Shown piece by piece: positions 9,616 to 18,108 of a stretch of DNA of 64,000 nt. A program made the position numbers and the translations under genes. The stretch comes from Indibacter alkaliphilus LW1 (lineage in GTDB: Bacteria; Bacteroidota; Bacteroidia; Cytophagales; Cyclobacteriaceae), in contig NZ_ALWO02000052.1 in the NCBI RefSeq assembly GCF_000295935.2, positions 62,001-126,000 of the forward strand. The letters run 5' to 3'. A model generated the notes under the pieces. It did no database searches and was not told the DNA's origin. It worked only from the letters and a program-made list of their open reading frames with translations. Positions within the stretch are counted from its first letter, which is position 1. Every line of letters starts with the position of its first letter.

Positions 9616-9859
9616 GCATGTACTCAAATTCATCGAAGAAAATGATGAAGATTGGGTAAATGAAACCATAGAACTTTTGGAAAATATGACTGAAATACCT
9701 TCGCTGAAAGACGAGGAAGTTGAGGTCATGGGAGAATTGCTTTCCAATCTTTACGGTACACTGGAAGTCAATCAGATGATCAAAGATGGAATGGATAAAA
9801 AAGAAGCCATGAATTCTTTTATGAAAAGGGTAATGGGTTCAATAGATCAGGAAAATTAA
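9596..9859 (+). CDS. Small conserved Bacteroidota protein (DUF6952-like)
   Basis: An 87-residue acidic, helical protein (MRLPIIKHVLKFIEENDEDWVNETIELLENM). The ATG lies 20 bases inside the end of the thioredoxin gene. I recall similar proteins (DUF6952 type) sitting directly after a CGxC thioredoxin in many Bacteroidota; that is memory, not a search. No catalytic motif or membrane segment is visible. The coupling suggests it is a partner of the thioredoxin. Function unknown. Confidence 0.75.
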   Translation: MRLPIIKHVLKFIEENDEDWVNETIELLENMTEIPSLKDEEVEVMGELLSNLYGTLEVNQMIKDGMDKKEAMNSFMKRVMGSIDQEN

Positions 9860-9906
9860 GCTAGAAGTTGTTTGATCACCCAAAAAATTAATCAATTACA
9901 GCTTAT

Positions 9907-9929
9907 AAAGGGGCCTTCGGGTCCCTTTT
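9907..9929 (+). terminator. Terminator after the thioredoxin/DUF6952 pair
   Basis: Nine-pair stem AAAGGGGCC / GGTCCCTTT (one G-U) closed by a C(TTCG)G tetraloop and followed by T. Because the stem is flanked by A on the left it may also serve the convergent gene ending at 9936. Confidence 0.75.
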
Positions 9930-9935
9930 CTATGG

Positions 9936-10925
9936 CTAAGAAGCTATTGATAAATTTTCAAGAAATCCTCGGAGAGCTTTTTTCCAGTCAGGGTCTGCAT
10001 CCCATTTTGGACCTACATACAATTCATCTCTTACGATCAGCCGGATATAATATTTGACCACGATCCTGTTGGGGTTGCTAAGTCCTGCTGGGTCAAGTCC
10101 CATACTTTCCATTAAGTCTGCTTCCCTGCCTTCCACTTTGACCAAGAGGAACTGCACCCTTTCACGCAGTAACTCAGCATCTGTCTTAGCGCTACTCAGA
10201 TAGGCGACTTCATGTGGGTAATTATTTTCAAAAATAACCTGTAAACCTTGTTTTTCAGCCTCTTGTTCAGCCATGATGGCCTGCTCTGATTTGCCAAGGA
10301 GGTCATATCTATAACTGCTGAGTATTCCAGCATCTCCTGCTGCACCAGCTAGTTGGACACCAAGTTTGAATACATCCAGATTGAGCGGGTTCCTTGCTAA
10401 GAATCTTCTTGAGCTGGCCTGGCCTGATTCTGAATCAGGGAATTCCGGAACTTCTAAGACCAGATAATTCTGAGATTGTACATTTTTACCAAGCATGTTG
10501 AGATTTTCTTCAAGTTCAGCCAGAGTATTAGCTCGTAGTGACCAAGTTGAAGAGCTACCTACTATTGCAGCTGTATTAGAATAAGGACTGATACTAAGAA
10601 TAAATTCTCCATTTTCCTTTCTTGTCAGGATAACAATAGCTGAAACCATTCTTTTGGAAAAGGCATTTGCATAGCCTGTCTGCACTTCCTCTGAAAGTGT
10701 CAGGTCTTCAAGCTCATAATAGGCGATAGGGTCGCCGCCTGCCTCTATTAATCCATTGTGGATTTTTTCGGAGATTTCTTTCCAGTCTAAAATGGGTCTT
10801 GCTGAAGGAGCATTGGAAATCAGAACAATAGATTTACCGCTCAGGAAAGCTTCAGGAAGTGAATTTTGCCCGTACACCGATACGGTGAGCAGAAAAAGTA
10901 GGCTGCAAACGGAAATATATTTCAT
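9936..10925 (-). CDS. Secreted protein of unknown function
   Basis: A 329-residue protein with a clear signal peptide (MKYISVCSLLFLLTVSVYGQ). The mature part begins SLPEAFLSGKSIVLISNAP and mixes alpha and beta elements, with a segment LAGAAGDAGILSSYRYDLLGKSEQ in the middle and KYYIRLIVRDELYVGPKWD near the end. I recognise no family, no catalytic motif and no membrane anchor, so it is predicted periplasmic. Transcribed away from the neighbouring M28 peptidase gene, with which it shares a 73-bp divergent promoter region. Confidence 0.75.
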   Translation of the reverse strand: MKYISVCSLLFLLTVSVYGQNSLPEAFLSGKSIVLISNAPSARPILDWKEISEKIHNGLIEAGGDPIAYYELEDLTLSEEVQTGYANAFSKRMVSAIVILTRKENGEFILSISPYSNTAAIVGSSSTWSLRANTLAELEENLNMLGKNVQSQNYLVLEVPEFPDSESGQASSRRFLARNPLNLDVFKLGVQLAGAAGDAGILSSYRYDLLGKSEQAIMAEQEAEKQGLQVIFENNYPHEVAYLSSAKTDAELLRERVQFLLVKVEGREADLMESMGLDPAGLSNPNRIVVKYYIRLIVRDELYVGPKWDADPDWKKALRGFLENLSIAS

Positions 10926-10998
10926 TTTCTTTTGGATTCGGGCAATGAATACTTACTATTTTTACGGGTATAGATAACGGACAATTTAACGCTCTAAT

Positions 10999-11910
10999 AT
11001 GAAAAATTTCTTTCTAATTCTCATTTTCTTTTCTATTACCCTGCATTCAGCTGTCAATGCACAATCATTTGATGCCAAAACATTGTTGGATGATTTGGAA
11101 TATTTGGCCTCAGAAAAGTTGCAAGGGCGTAAAACAGGGACTGAAGGTGCGCAATTGGCAAGAGAATATATCAAAGATCGCTTTGAACATTTGGGCTTGT
11201 CATCGCAGTATACAGATTTCACACAGACATTTTCATTTTTCAACAGAAGAGAACTTAAAGAATATCAGGATGCGGCCAATATAGTGGGTTTTGTTGCAGG
11301 CAGCGATAGTGAAAGGCTGATTGTAGTCATGGCACATTATGACCATTTGGGAAAAAGAGGAGATAAAATATTCTATGGAGCAGATGATAATGCATCAGGC
11401 ACTGCTGCTCTTTTGGCTATCGCAGAGCACTTTTCAAAAGAAAGACCAAAGCATTCCATGATGTTTGTGGCATTGGATGCTGAAGAAATGGGTCAGCATG
11501 GTTCTAAGGCTTTTGTTGAAGACTTTCCTTTTCCCATTGATCAGGTTGTTTTAAATATAAATATGGATATGGTAAGCAGGAGTGAAGAAAATATTCTCTG
11601 GGCAGTGGGTACTTACCATTACCCTTTCTTAAAACCTGTTCTGGAAAAAGTGCGTACTGGATCCGCTATATCATTGGAATTTGGACATGACGAACCAAAT
11701 TCTAAATTACAGGATTGGACACTTTCCTCCGATCATGCTGCTTTTCATAAAGAAGGAGTTCCGTTTATTTATTTCGGTGTCGATGACCACGAGGATTACC
11801 ACAAAGAAACGGACACTTTTGAAAGAATAGACCAGGAATTTTTTATTGCTGCGGTAGAACTTATTCTCGCGGCCATCAATGAATTTGACTCCTCACTTTT
11901 GAACAAATAA
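10999..11910 (+). CDS. Secreted M28-family zinc aminopeptidase
   Basis: A 303-residue exported peptidase. After the signal peptide (cleavage after SAVNA) come the M28 metal ligands: His in MAHYDHLG, bridging Asp in GADDNASG, the catalytic and ligand Glu pair in LDAEEMGQHG, Asp in INMDMVSRS, and the terminal His in DDHEDYHKE. This is the full ligand set for two zinc ions, so activity on peptides or related amides is likely. It faces the candidate origin region downstream and ends without an evident terminator. Confidence 0.9.
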   Translation: MKNFFLILIFFSITLHSAVNAQSFDAKTLLDDLEYLASEKLQGRKTGTEGAQLAREYIKDRFEHLGLSSQYTDFTQTFSFFNRRELKEYQDAANIVGFVAGSDSERLIVVMAHYDHLGKRGDKIFYGADDNASGTAALLAIAEHFSKERPKHSMMFVALDAEEMGQHGSKAFVEDFPFPIDQVVLNINMDMVSRSEENILWAVGTYHYPFLKPVLEKVRTGSAISLEFGHDEPNSKLQDWTLSSDHAAFHKEGVPFIYFGVDDHEDYHKETDTFERIDQEFFIAAVELILAAINEFDSSLLNK

Positions 11911-12537
11911 TATGGAAATATTCATAGATTGACCTTGTAAAAGTTTCATTTAAGCTTATCAGTCTATAGATTAGATTATAAGTAAATATGATTTCATAAT
12001 TTTAACTAAATTCCAAATAGCCTAATGTTTTTTACAGGTGTGTTTCCGACCACTTTAAATGAGAATAAAGATTAGATTTATCCAAGAAATCATGATTTAG
12101 AAGAAAATTTGGTTTCCCCTGTTTATCCACCACATCAAATTTTTTTACAAGGATAAAATTCTCATATACAGTTAGATATCCACAAATCAGCGTTTAGCTT
12201 CGAAGTGTTAAAAAACTGATAATCAAATGATTAAAAGTATTTTCTTTTGGTGTGTGGATAAGTGTGGATAAATGTGGATAAAAAAAGCTTGCTTTTTTAC
12301 ATGTTTAAATAATGGCTTGAATCGAGGTTTTTGATGAATGGCTAAACAAGTTTTTTCCGTCTCCGTTACACTTTTATCTCTCACAAATATTGACTCAAAA
12401 TAGAATATAATTCTGACTCAAATTCCTTTAACAGAACTTGAAATATTATAAGGGTTTAGTTTCGAAAAAATCAAAGTAATATTATCTAGATGTGAATTGG
12501 AAAAGTCCTAATTTAATCCACTAAGTGAAATTTAAAT
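11911..12537. other. 627-bp gene-free region with DnaA boxes: candidate oriC
   Basis: No coding region. It contains three perfect minus-strand copies of the DnaA box TTATCCACA (plus strand TGTGGATAA at 12253-12261, 12263-12271, 12273-12281), each exactly one helical turn from the next. Two single-mismatch boxes lie upstream on the other strand: TTATCCACC at 12123-12131 and ATATCCACA at 12176-12184. An AT-rich stretch follows to 12537 and could unwind. This architecture is that of a bacterial replication origin; alternatives are a DnaA-titrating or DnaA-reactivating locus. No dnaA gene is in view. Confidence 0.6.
12253..12281 (-). repeat. Three tandem DnaA boxes at 10-bp period
   Basis: TGTGGATAA repeated three times with single-base spacers, giving a 10-bp period so that all boxes face the same side of the helix. 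Each copy is an exact match to the high-affinity consensus on the minus strand. Confidence 0.75.
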
Positions 12538-13017
12538 ATGAAAGTTTCGTTTTTAGTTTCCTACTTTCTTCTTGCTCTTTTGGCTTTCGGATTCCAGTCT
12601 GATAAAAGGGAGTTTAAAATTATTGACTATCCTCAATTTGAATCCCTGACAAAAGAAAAATCTGAAAAAATCCGAATTTTTAACTTTTGGGCAACTTGGT
12701 GCGCGCCATGTGTAAAAGAAATGCCCTATTTTCAGAAGGTTCAAGAAGAAGATACTTCGCTCAAATTATATTTTATTTCTATGGATGACGGGCGTAAGCC
12801 TGAACGGGTGACCTCCTTTATGGAGAAAAGAAATATCAACTCGCCTGTCTACCTGCTCAATGATGTGGATTACAACAAATGGATAGATAAGGTAGACCCC
12901 TCTTGGTCGGGAGCTATACCGGCTACATTGTTTATCAAACCGGATGGAAGTAAGTTTTTCCATGAAGGTGAGGTTGATGAAAAAGAGCTGAAAACTATGA
13001 TATCACAACTAAAATAA
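12538..13017 (+). CDS. Exported TlpA/ResA-like thioredoxin
   Basis: A 159-residue thiol-disulfide oxidoreductase with a short signal or anchor segment (residues 4-19). The redox motif is Cys55-Ala-Pro-Cys58 in FWATWCAPCVKEMPYF, with the cis-proline loop at GAIPATLF. TlpA-like proteins act on the periplasmic side, for example on cytochrome c or secreted proteins. It is six bases from the next redoxin gene, with which it forms an operon. Confidence 0.9.
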   Translation: MKVSFLVSYFLLALLAFGFQSDKREFKIIDYPQFESLTKEKSEKIRIFNFWATWCAPCVKEMPYFQKVQEEDTSLKLYFISMDDGRKPERVTSFMEKRNINSPVYLLNDVDYNKWIDKVDPSWSGAIPATLFIKPDGSKFFHEGEVDEKELKTMISQLK

Positions 13018-13023
13018 TTTCTC

Positions 13024-13647
13024 ATGAAAAAGCTAAGTTTACTTCTTCTCAGTTTCGCATTCATTGCCATAGGAAGTATGGTCAATGGACAGGATAGCCA
13101 AGGTTTTAAAATTGGCGATAAAGCCAGTGATTTCAATCTAAAAACAACCGATGGAAATATGGTATCCCTTAATTCTTTGGATGGAGCCAAAGGAGCCATA
13201 GTAATTTTCAGCTGTAATACCTGCCCCTATGTGGTGGCCTATGAAGACAGAATGATTGATCTTCACAATAAATATGCGGCTAAAGGTTATCCTGTGATAG
13301 CAATCAATTCCAATGATGCCAAAGTTAGTCCTGGAGACAGCTTTGAAAAGATGCAGGAAAGAGCAAAAGATAAAGGATTTACATTTCCTTATGCCTATGA
13401 TCAGAGTCAAGAAGTGATCAAGGCCTACGGAGGTACCAGAACTCCCCATGTTTATTTACTTCAGAAAGAAGGAAATGATTTTGTAGTAAAATATATAGGA
13501 GCTATCGATAACAACTATCAGGATGCTTCTGCCGTAACGGAAAGATATGTGGAAGATGCAATTAGTGCTATTATGGAAGGAAAGCCTATAGCTAACCAAA
13601 CGACAAAAGCGATAGGATGTACAATCAAGTGGACTAAAGCAGAATAA
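13024..13647 (+). CDS. Secreted redoxin (AhpC/TSA-type) with CNTC motif
   Basis: A 207-residue exported thioredoxin-fold protein: signal peptide ends near GSMVNG-Q, then the AhpC/TSA-like opening IGDKASDFNLKTTDG. The active site is Cys64-Asn-Thr-Cys67-Pro rather than the usual CxPC, within VIFSCNTCPYVVAYE, and the cis-proline loop is GTRTPHVYL. There is a further Cys near the C terminus (AIGCTIKW). Similar proteins are annotated as thioredoxin-like or peroxiredoxin; the substrate is unknown. It is co-transcribed with the TlpA-like gene and ends at a strong terminator. Confidence 0.88.
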   Translation: MKKLSLLLLSFAFIAIGSMVNGQDSQGFKIGDKASDFNLKTTDGNMVSLNSLDGAKGAIVIFSCNTCPYVVAYEDRMIDLHNKYAAKGYPVIAINSNDAKVSPGDSFEKMQERAKDKGFTFPYAYDQSQEVIKAYGGTRTPHVYLLQKEGNDFVVKYIGAIDNNYQDASAVTERYVEDAISAIMEGKPIANQTTKAIGCTIKWTKAE

Positions 13648-13665
13648 TGGTTAATTTGAAAAGTT

Positions 13666-13703
13666 AAAAGGCCTGAGGGGTATTTCCTTCAGGCCTTTTT
13701 TTA
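13666..13703. terminator. Bidirectional terminator between redoxin and kmo
   Basis: Stem AAAAGGCCTGA (13666-13676) / TCAGGCCTTTT (13689-13699), extended by three more pairs, then seven T. The kmo stop codon (13701-13703) lies inside the T tract, so the hairpin serves both convergent genes. Confidence 0.85.
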
Positions 13704-15056
13704 TACTGCTTTCGCTTTGTCCATCTGATCAATGATATCCTCGTAGTCAAGTTTATCCCAGTTTTGAGTAATCAAAGGATCAGCCATTACCCGGTCCATG
13801 ATAGACTCTTGAAGTTTTCCCTGGGCATAGGCTTCTGAATATGGCATATCCGAGAAGGTTACCATGGTGTACAGTGGAATCCAATCCAAAGGATACAAAT
13901 TGTGAAGTTTAGCTTCGATTTTTTTCCGGATTTGGAACTTGGGGTCTGATACAGCATTTTTCATTTCTTCGAAATTTTCCATGGCTAATTGGCAAATGGC
14001 ATCTGTATCAGGTTTCCGTACTTTCTGGAATTTGGCAAAAACCAATTCCCATGCATTTGTTCCAAACTTGTTGATCAACTTGTCCAGAATGTAGCAGTCT
14101 TCAAAGCCACAGTTCATACCCTGTCCATAAAACGGTACCATCGCATGAGATGCGTCGCCTATCAAAAGGGATTTGCCCTGCATCCAAGGGAAGCATTCAA
14201 TATTGATCAGTGCGGCTGTAGGGTTTGTGAAATACTCTTTGCTGAGATTTGGCATCAATTCAAAGGCGTCATCAAAATATGTCTTGAATACTCCTTCTAC
14301 ATCTTTTTCGTCTCTGATATTTTCAAAACAAACCCTTTTGCCTTCAAATGGCAAAAATAAAGTGCAGGTAAAAGATTTGTCCGGGTTTGGCAAAGCAATC
14401 AACATGAAGCTTCCTCTTGGCCAAATATGTAGCGCATTCGGATCCATGGCAAATTCCCCAGATTCCGTAGCCGGAATGGTAAGTTCTTTATATCCATGAG
14501 AAATGTACTCCTGCTTGTAGTCAAAACGCACCTGCTTCAACATAGCATTCCTGAGCGCAGAGTACGCTCCGTCTGATCCTATGATAACTTCTGAGTGGAT
14601 TTTCTGATGGCTTGCTTCAGGGTTGCTGACCAAAAGGGTATTATCTTTTAGGCTTACATCTTCGATTTTATGTTCAAAATGTAAATTAACTCCAGCTGCC
14701 TCTGCTTCATCTATAAGTAACTGATTGAACTTTCCTCTGGAAATGGAATAAATGGCTTGGCCCTCTTTGCCGTAAGGAATGAAGGTTGTTTTTCCATGTT
14801 CATCATGGATTTTTCTTCCATACATCGGAATTGTCAAAGGTTTGACTTTTTCGGTTAGCCCAAGGTCTTCAAGCGCTTTCCAGCCCCTATCACTTAGTGC
14901 CATATTGATAGACCTTCCTTCTTCTTTGTAAGCGCTTTTTCTATTGTCAGCCCTCTTTTCGTACATGTGTACGTCAAGCCCTCTTTTTCTTAAGTAAATA
15001 CTCAGCAATGAGCCGATAAGTCCGGATCCTAAAATGCTGATGTCATTATTTTTCAT
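13701..15056 (-). CDS. kmo: Kynurenine 3-monooxygenase
   Basis: FAD-dependent enzyme that hydroxylates L-kynurenine to 3-hydroxykynurenine with NADPH and oxygen. At 451 residues it has the family length. The FAD motif SILGSGLIGSLLSIYL is near residue 7, the DG-type motif GSDGAYSALR is near 160, and LIGDASHAMVPFYGQGMN near 300 is the characteristic FAD-phosphate motif. The C terminus lacks a long membrane anchor. It lies 23 bp downstream of kynU, so the two enzymes act in sequence from one transcript. Confidence 0.94.
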   Translation of the reverse strand: MKNNDISILGSGLIGSLLSIYLRKRGLDVHMYEKRADNRKSAYKEEGRSINMALSDRGWKALEDLGLTEKVKPLTIPMYGRKIHDEHGKTTFIPYGKEGQAIYSISRGKFNQLLIDEAEAAGVNLHFEHKIEDVSLKDNTLLVSNPEASHQKIHSEVIIGSDGAYSALRNAMLKQVRFDYKQEYISHGYKELTIPATESGEFAMDPNALHIWPRGSFMLIALPNPDKSFTCTLFLPFEGKRVCFENIRDEKDVEGVFKTYFDDAFELMPNLSKEYFTNPTAALINIECFPWMQGKSLLIGDASHAMVPFYGQGMNCGFEDCYILDKLINKFGTNAWELVFAKFQKVRKPDTDAICQLAMENFEEMKNAVSDPKFQIRKKIEAKLHNLYPLDWIPLYTMVTFSDMPYSEAYAQGKLQESIMDRVMADPLITQNWDKLDYEDIIDQMDKAKAV

Positions 15057-15079
15057 AGGTTTGAGATTGTCCCCTTGTT

Positions 15080-16366
15080 TTAAGCGAATTTTTTAAGGGA
15101 TTGTTCGAGTATTCTTGCGAATCTGTAAACATCTAAGAAACTATTGTAAAGGGGTGTGGGTGCCAGCCTAATAACATTTGGATGCCTCCAGTCTCCGACT
15201 ATTCCGTTTTTGTAAAACTCGTCAAAGACTTCCTTTCCCCCTTTATGAATCAGCAAAGATAACTGACAGCCTCTTTCCTTAGGTTCTTTTGGGGTAATTA
15301 TTTCCAAAACCCCTGAGCTTCCACTGATTTCGCGGATTAAGAACTCCAAATAGCCTGTCAAAAGTTCACTTTTCTCCCTCAGCTTGTTCATTCCTGCACG
15401 CATAAAGATGTCCAAAGAAGCTTGATGGGCAGCTAAAGCCAGTACATTGGAGTTGGCTAATTGCCAGCCATCAGCTCCATACATTGGTATAAACCCTTTT
15501 TCCATCTTGAACCTCTCTCCTTCATCATGTCCCCACCATCCTGCAAAGCGTGGTAATTCTGGGCTTTCGGCATGCCTTTCATGGACAAATATTCCGGATA
15601 TATTTCCTGGTCCTGAGTTCATGTACTTGTAAGAACACCAAGTGGCAAAGTCCACTCCCCAGTCATGCAGTTTCATAGGTACATTCCCGGCAGCATGAGC
15701 GAGGTCAAAGCCTACATTGGCGCCTGCATTGTGCCCCGCTGCTGTGATTGCTTCCATATCGAAAACCTGACCGGTATAATATTGTAGGCCTGCCATCATG
15801 ACCAATGCGAGATGGTCTTTGTTTTCTTCAATTGCCTTAACAAAGTCTTCAGTGCGTATGGTGTGCTCACCTTTTCTGGGCCCTATCTCAATGATTGCTT
15901 CAGCTGGATTTAATCCATGAAATTTCACCTGGGTTTCCAGCATATACATGTCTGAAGGGAATGCTCCTGCCTCAGTGATGATTTTGAACTTTGTTTTGGT
16001 AGGTTGGTAGAAGGATACCATCAAAAAGTGCAAGTTAGAACTGAGGTTGTTCATAGCCACTACCTCATGTTCATGGGCCCCAAGAATTGCTGCAAGAGCG
16101 GGCTTGGATTTTTTGCGAATGTGGTACCAAGCGTCTTCTCCATGGAAATGGCCATCAACGGCCAGATTGGCCCAATTGCCCAGCTCCTTTTCTATATAAT
16201 TTTTTGTGGATTTGGGTTGTAGCCCTAGGGAATTTCCGCAAAAATAAATGGCTTCTTTTCCATCTACTTTAGGGAAAAGAAATTCCGCCCTGAATGATCC
16301 CAAAGGGTCTTTGGTATCCATGCTTTTGGCAAAATCTTCTGTGAATTGATATTCAATATTGCTCAT
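15080..16366 (-). CDS. kynU: Kynureninase
   Basis: PLP enzyme that cleaves 3-hydroxykynurenine (or kynurenine) to 3-hydroxyanthranilate (or anthranilate) and alanine. The Schiff-base lysine is in WCSYKYMNSGPG, and FDLAHAAGNV carries the PLP-ring Asp. The frame is open upstream to an ATG at 16447, which would add 27 residues; the inner ATG at 16366 is preferred because it gives 428 residues, the usual family length, and the normal beginning (MSNIEYQFTEDFAKSMD). A TAAGTTTG -7-like element on the minus strand at 16515-16522 is a possible promoter. First gene of the kynU-kmo unit. Confidence 0.93.
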   Translation of the reverse strand: MSNIEYQFTEDFAKSMDTKDPLGSFRAEFLFPKVDGKEAIYFCGNSLGLQPKSTKNYIEKELGNWANLAVDGHFHGEDAWYHIRKKSKPALAAILGAHEHEVVAMNNLSSNLHFLMVSFYQPTKTKFKIITEAGAFPSDMYMLETQVKFHGLNPAEAIIEIGPRKGEHTIRTEDFVKAIEENKDHLALVMMAGLQYYTGQVFDMEAITAAGHNAGANVGFDLAHAAGNVPMKLHDWGVDFATWCSYKYMNSGPGNISGIFVHERHAESPELPRFAGWWGHDEGERFKMEKGFIPMYGADGWQLANSNVLALAAHQASLDIFMRAGMNKLREKSELLTGYLEFLIREISGSSGVLEIITPKEPKERGCQLSLLIHKGGKEVFDEFYKNGIVGDWRHPNVIRLAPTPLYNSFLDVYRFARILEQSLKKFA

Positions 16367-16604
16367 ATCCGGGGATCTTGGATTTGGGTTATCTATAAAT
16401 TTCCTGATTTCTATTTGGAGAAAAAAACCTTGGTTTTCTTTTTCCATACCTCATTTGGACAATAAGGAATTACTTGATCAACCAATTAAACAGGTAGCTG
16501 TTCGATCAAGCTTTCAAACTTAGCACCTTTCGAGAATGAAAAAAATTGTTTTGCTATGGTCGGTTGCCCGATGAATGCCTATTTTGCATAAAAAAGATTC
16601 AGCT

Positions 16605-16985
16605 ATGTCAAAAGAAATCATCTTTTCAAAAGAAGCTCCTGCTCCTATCGGACCTTACAGCCAAGCTATAAAGGCAGGTAATATGCTATTCGTATCAGGA
16701 CAGATTCCATTGGATGCAGAAACAGGAGAACTTATCAATGAAAATATCACAGAGGAAACCCATGCAGTGATGAAAAACCTGGAAGCGGTTTTACGTGAAG
16801 CAGGGTATGGGTTTGAGCATGTTGTCAAATGCAGCATCTTTATCAAAGATATGGGGCAATTTGCCACCATCAATGAGGCTTATGGACAATATTTTAAAAA
16901 TAACCCGCCTGCACGGGAAACTGTAGAGGTCACTAGATTGCCAAAAGATGTCAATGTGGAGATCTCCTGTATCGCAGTTGTTTAA
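16605..16985 (+). CDS. ridA: RidA-family enamine/imine deaminase
   Basis: Small trimeric enzyme that hydrolyses reactive 2-aminoacrylate and other enamines formed by PLP enzymes. The start at 16605 (MSKEIIFSKEAPAPIGPYSQ) is chosen over an in-frame ATG at 16575 because it gives the classical 126-residue protein. The carboxylate-binding Arg is in NPPARETVEVTRLP, and the glutamate region near the end (VEISCIAVV) is intact. It is divergent from kynU; in some bacteria RidA homologues act as 2-aminomuconate deaminases in the kynurenine route, but the sequence looks like canonical RidA. Confidence 0.92.
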   Translation: MSKEIIFSKEAPAPIGPYSQAIKAGNMLFVSGQIPLDAETGELINENITEETHAVMKNLEAVLREAGYGFEHVVKCSIFIKDMGQFATINEAYGQYFKNNPPARETVEVTRLPKDVNVEISCIAVV

Positions 16986-17441
16986 TTAGCTTCCTTGGGC
17001 AACATTCTTGCCCATATTCCAAAAAATCCAATAATGGAAGGGCCTGACCAAATACCAATAGGCCTTTCCCATTTTTCCTTTTGGGTCAAAATGGATTTTC
17101 TGAAGTAAAAAATTTTCCCCAACGCTCCAAAAAAGCTGGACCTTCCCCGGTAATTTCATTTCGGCTTCCAATCCAATTTTCATAGATTCTTTATCCAGAT
17201 AGATAATCCGCCAAAAATCGATTTGATCTCCTATTTGAAGTTCATCTGGAGATTTTTTTCCCTTTCTGTATCCCGTGCCTCCGAATATCTTGTCAATAAA
17301 CCCCCTGAGTTTCCAAAGTTTTGTTCCGTAATACCATCCCGTCTTTCCTCCGATATTCAAAACTCTATCCCAGACTATTTTTGGGGAGTTCTGAAAACGA
17401 AATTTAAAATTTTCATGAATTTCCTCAGTATCATTGTCCAT
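16986..17441 (-). CDS. DUF2867-family protein (SRPBCC-like)
   Basis: A 151-residue protein resembling the DUF2867 domain, normally found at the C terminus of some NAD(P)-binding epimerase-like proteins: GGKTGWYYGTKLWKLRGFID, then GTGYRKGKKSPDELQIGDQIDFWRI, and the closing YWYLVRPFHYWIF. Here the domain stands alone. The fold is probably a lipid- or ligand-binding helix-grip; no activity is known. Its stop codon directly abuts the RidA stop (TAATTA). Confidence 0.75.
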   Translation of the reverse strand: MDNDTEEIHENFKFRFQNSPKIVWDRVLNIGGKTGWYYGTKLWKLRGFIDKIFGGTGYRKGKKSPDELQIGDQIDFWRIIYLDKESMKIGLEAEMKLPGKVQLFWSVGENFLLQKIHFDPKGKMGKAYWYLVRPFHYWIFWNMGKNVAQGS

Positions 17442-17450
17442 AAGATTGAA

Positions 17451-17480
17451 TTTGTACCTTTGATAAGGTAACTTTATTTG
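17451..17480 (+). promoter_or_regulatory. Probable promoter for the 17501 gene
   Basis: TTTG at 17451-17454, an 18-bp spacer, then TTTATTTG at 17473-17480 (7 of 8 matches to TAnnTTTG). Transcription would start about 15 bases before the ATG. Confidence 0.45.
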
Positions 17481-17500
17481 TGCTTGATAGTTAGCAAATC

Positions 17501-17971
17501 ATGCCTTTTCTCCCATTTCAAAGTGAAGTATTGGTCACAGGACTGGAAAAGTCCGAAGTATTGCAGCGGCTTGATCTTGTTACGCGCAATGTGAATTTTC
17601 TGGATTATGAGGCTAGACAGAAGAAGGGTTTTGAATTTAACGGGATTGTGCATCAGGATGGCTTTCGATTATCTCTGGTCATTGATAAAGCAGACTCGTT
17701 TCTACCACTCATTCAGGGGAAGGTAGAGGAATCAGGCAAAGGAAGTATTCTCTTTTTGGAATACAAGCTTTTTCCAGGATCTGTGTTTTTTTTGGGTTTT
17801 TGGACAATTGTTACGCTGGTACTGTTTTTCTTTTTTGGCTTGATGGCGGAAAAGCCTCTTTACGCTCTGGTAAGTCTTGCATTGGGTATCAGCAATTATC
17901 TCTTTGCCTGGTCGCATTTTAAAAGAAAAACCAAGTCTTCTCAGGAAATATTTCATCGGCTGCTGCAGTGA
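17501..17971 (+). CDS. Membrane protein of unknown function
   Basis: A 156-residue protein. The first 85 residues are soluble (FQSEVLVTGLEKSEVLQRL...), followed by two membrane helices (about 90-112 and 115-135) joined by a short loop, and a basic C-terminal tail. I recognise no family. The soluble part would lie in the cytoplasm by the positive-inside rule. Single gene between the DUF2867 gene and fumC. Confidence 0.75.
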   Translation: MPFLPFQSEVLVTGLEKSEVLQRLDLVTRNVNFLDYEARQKKGFEFNGIVHQDGFRLSLVIDKADSFLPLIQGKVEESGKGSILFLEYKLFPGSVFFLGFWTIVTLVLFFFFGLMAEKPLYALVSLALGISNYLFAWSHFKRKTKSSQEIFHRLLQ

Positions 17972-18108
17972 TTCAAAAGTTTTTTTAGGAATAGATAAAG
18001 GAGCTTTGTACCCCCTGATTGCCATTTGCCATATTATGCCAAAATACCATTGGAATATGCCCAGCAGCTAGTATTTTAGCAGACTCAATTAAATTAAAAT
18101 ACAGCTTT

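Noticed and set aside
16605-16985. RidA as 2-aminomuconate deaminase of the kynurenine route
   Set aside because: The sequence matches canonical RidA and the flanking late-path genes are missing; context alone is not enough.
18019-18108. Upstream start for fumC
   Set aside because: Adds 30 residues not found in class II fumarases; the inner ATG gives the usual length.
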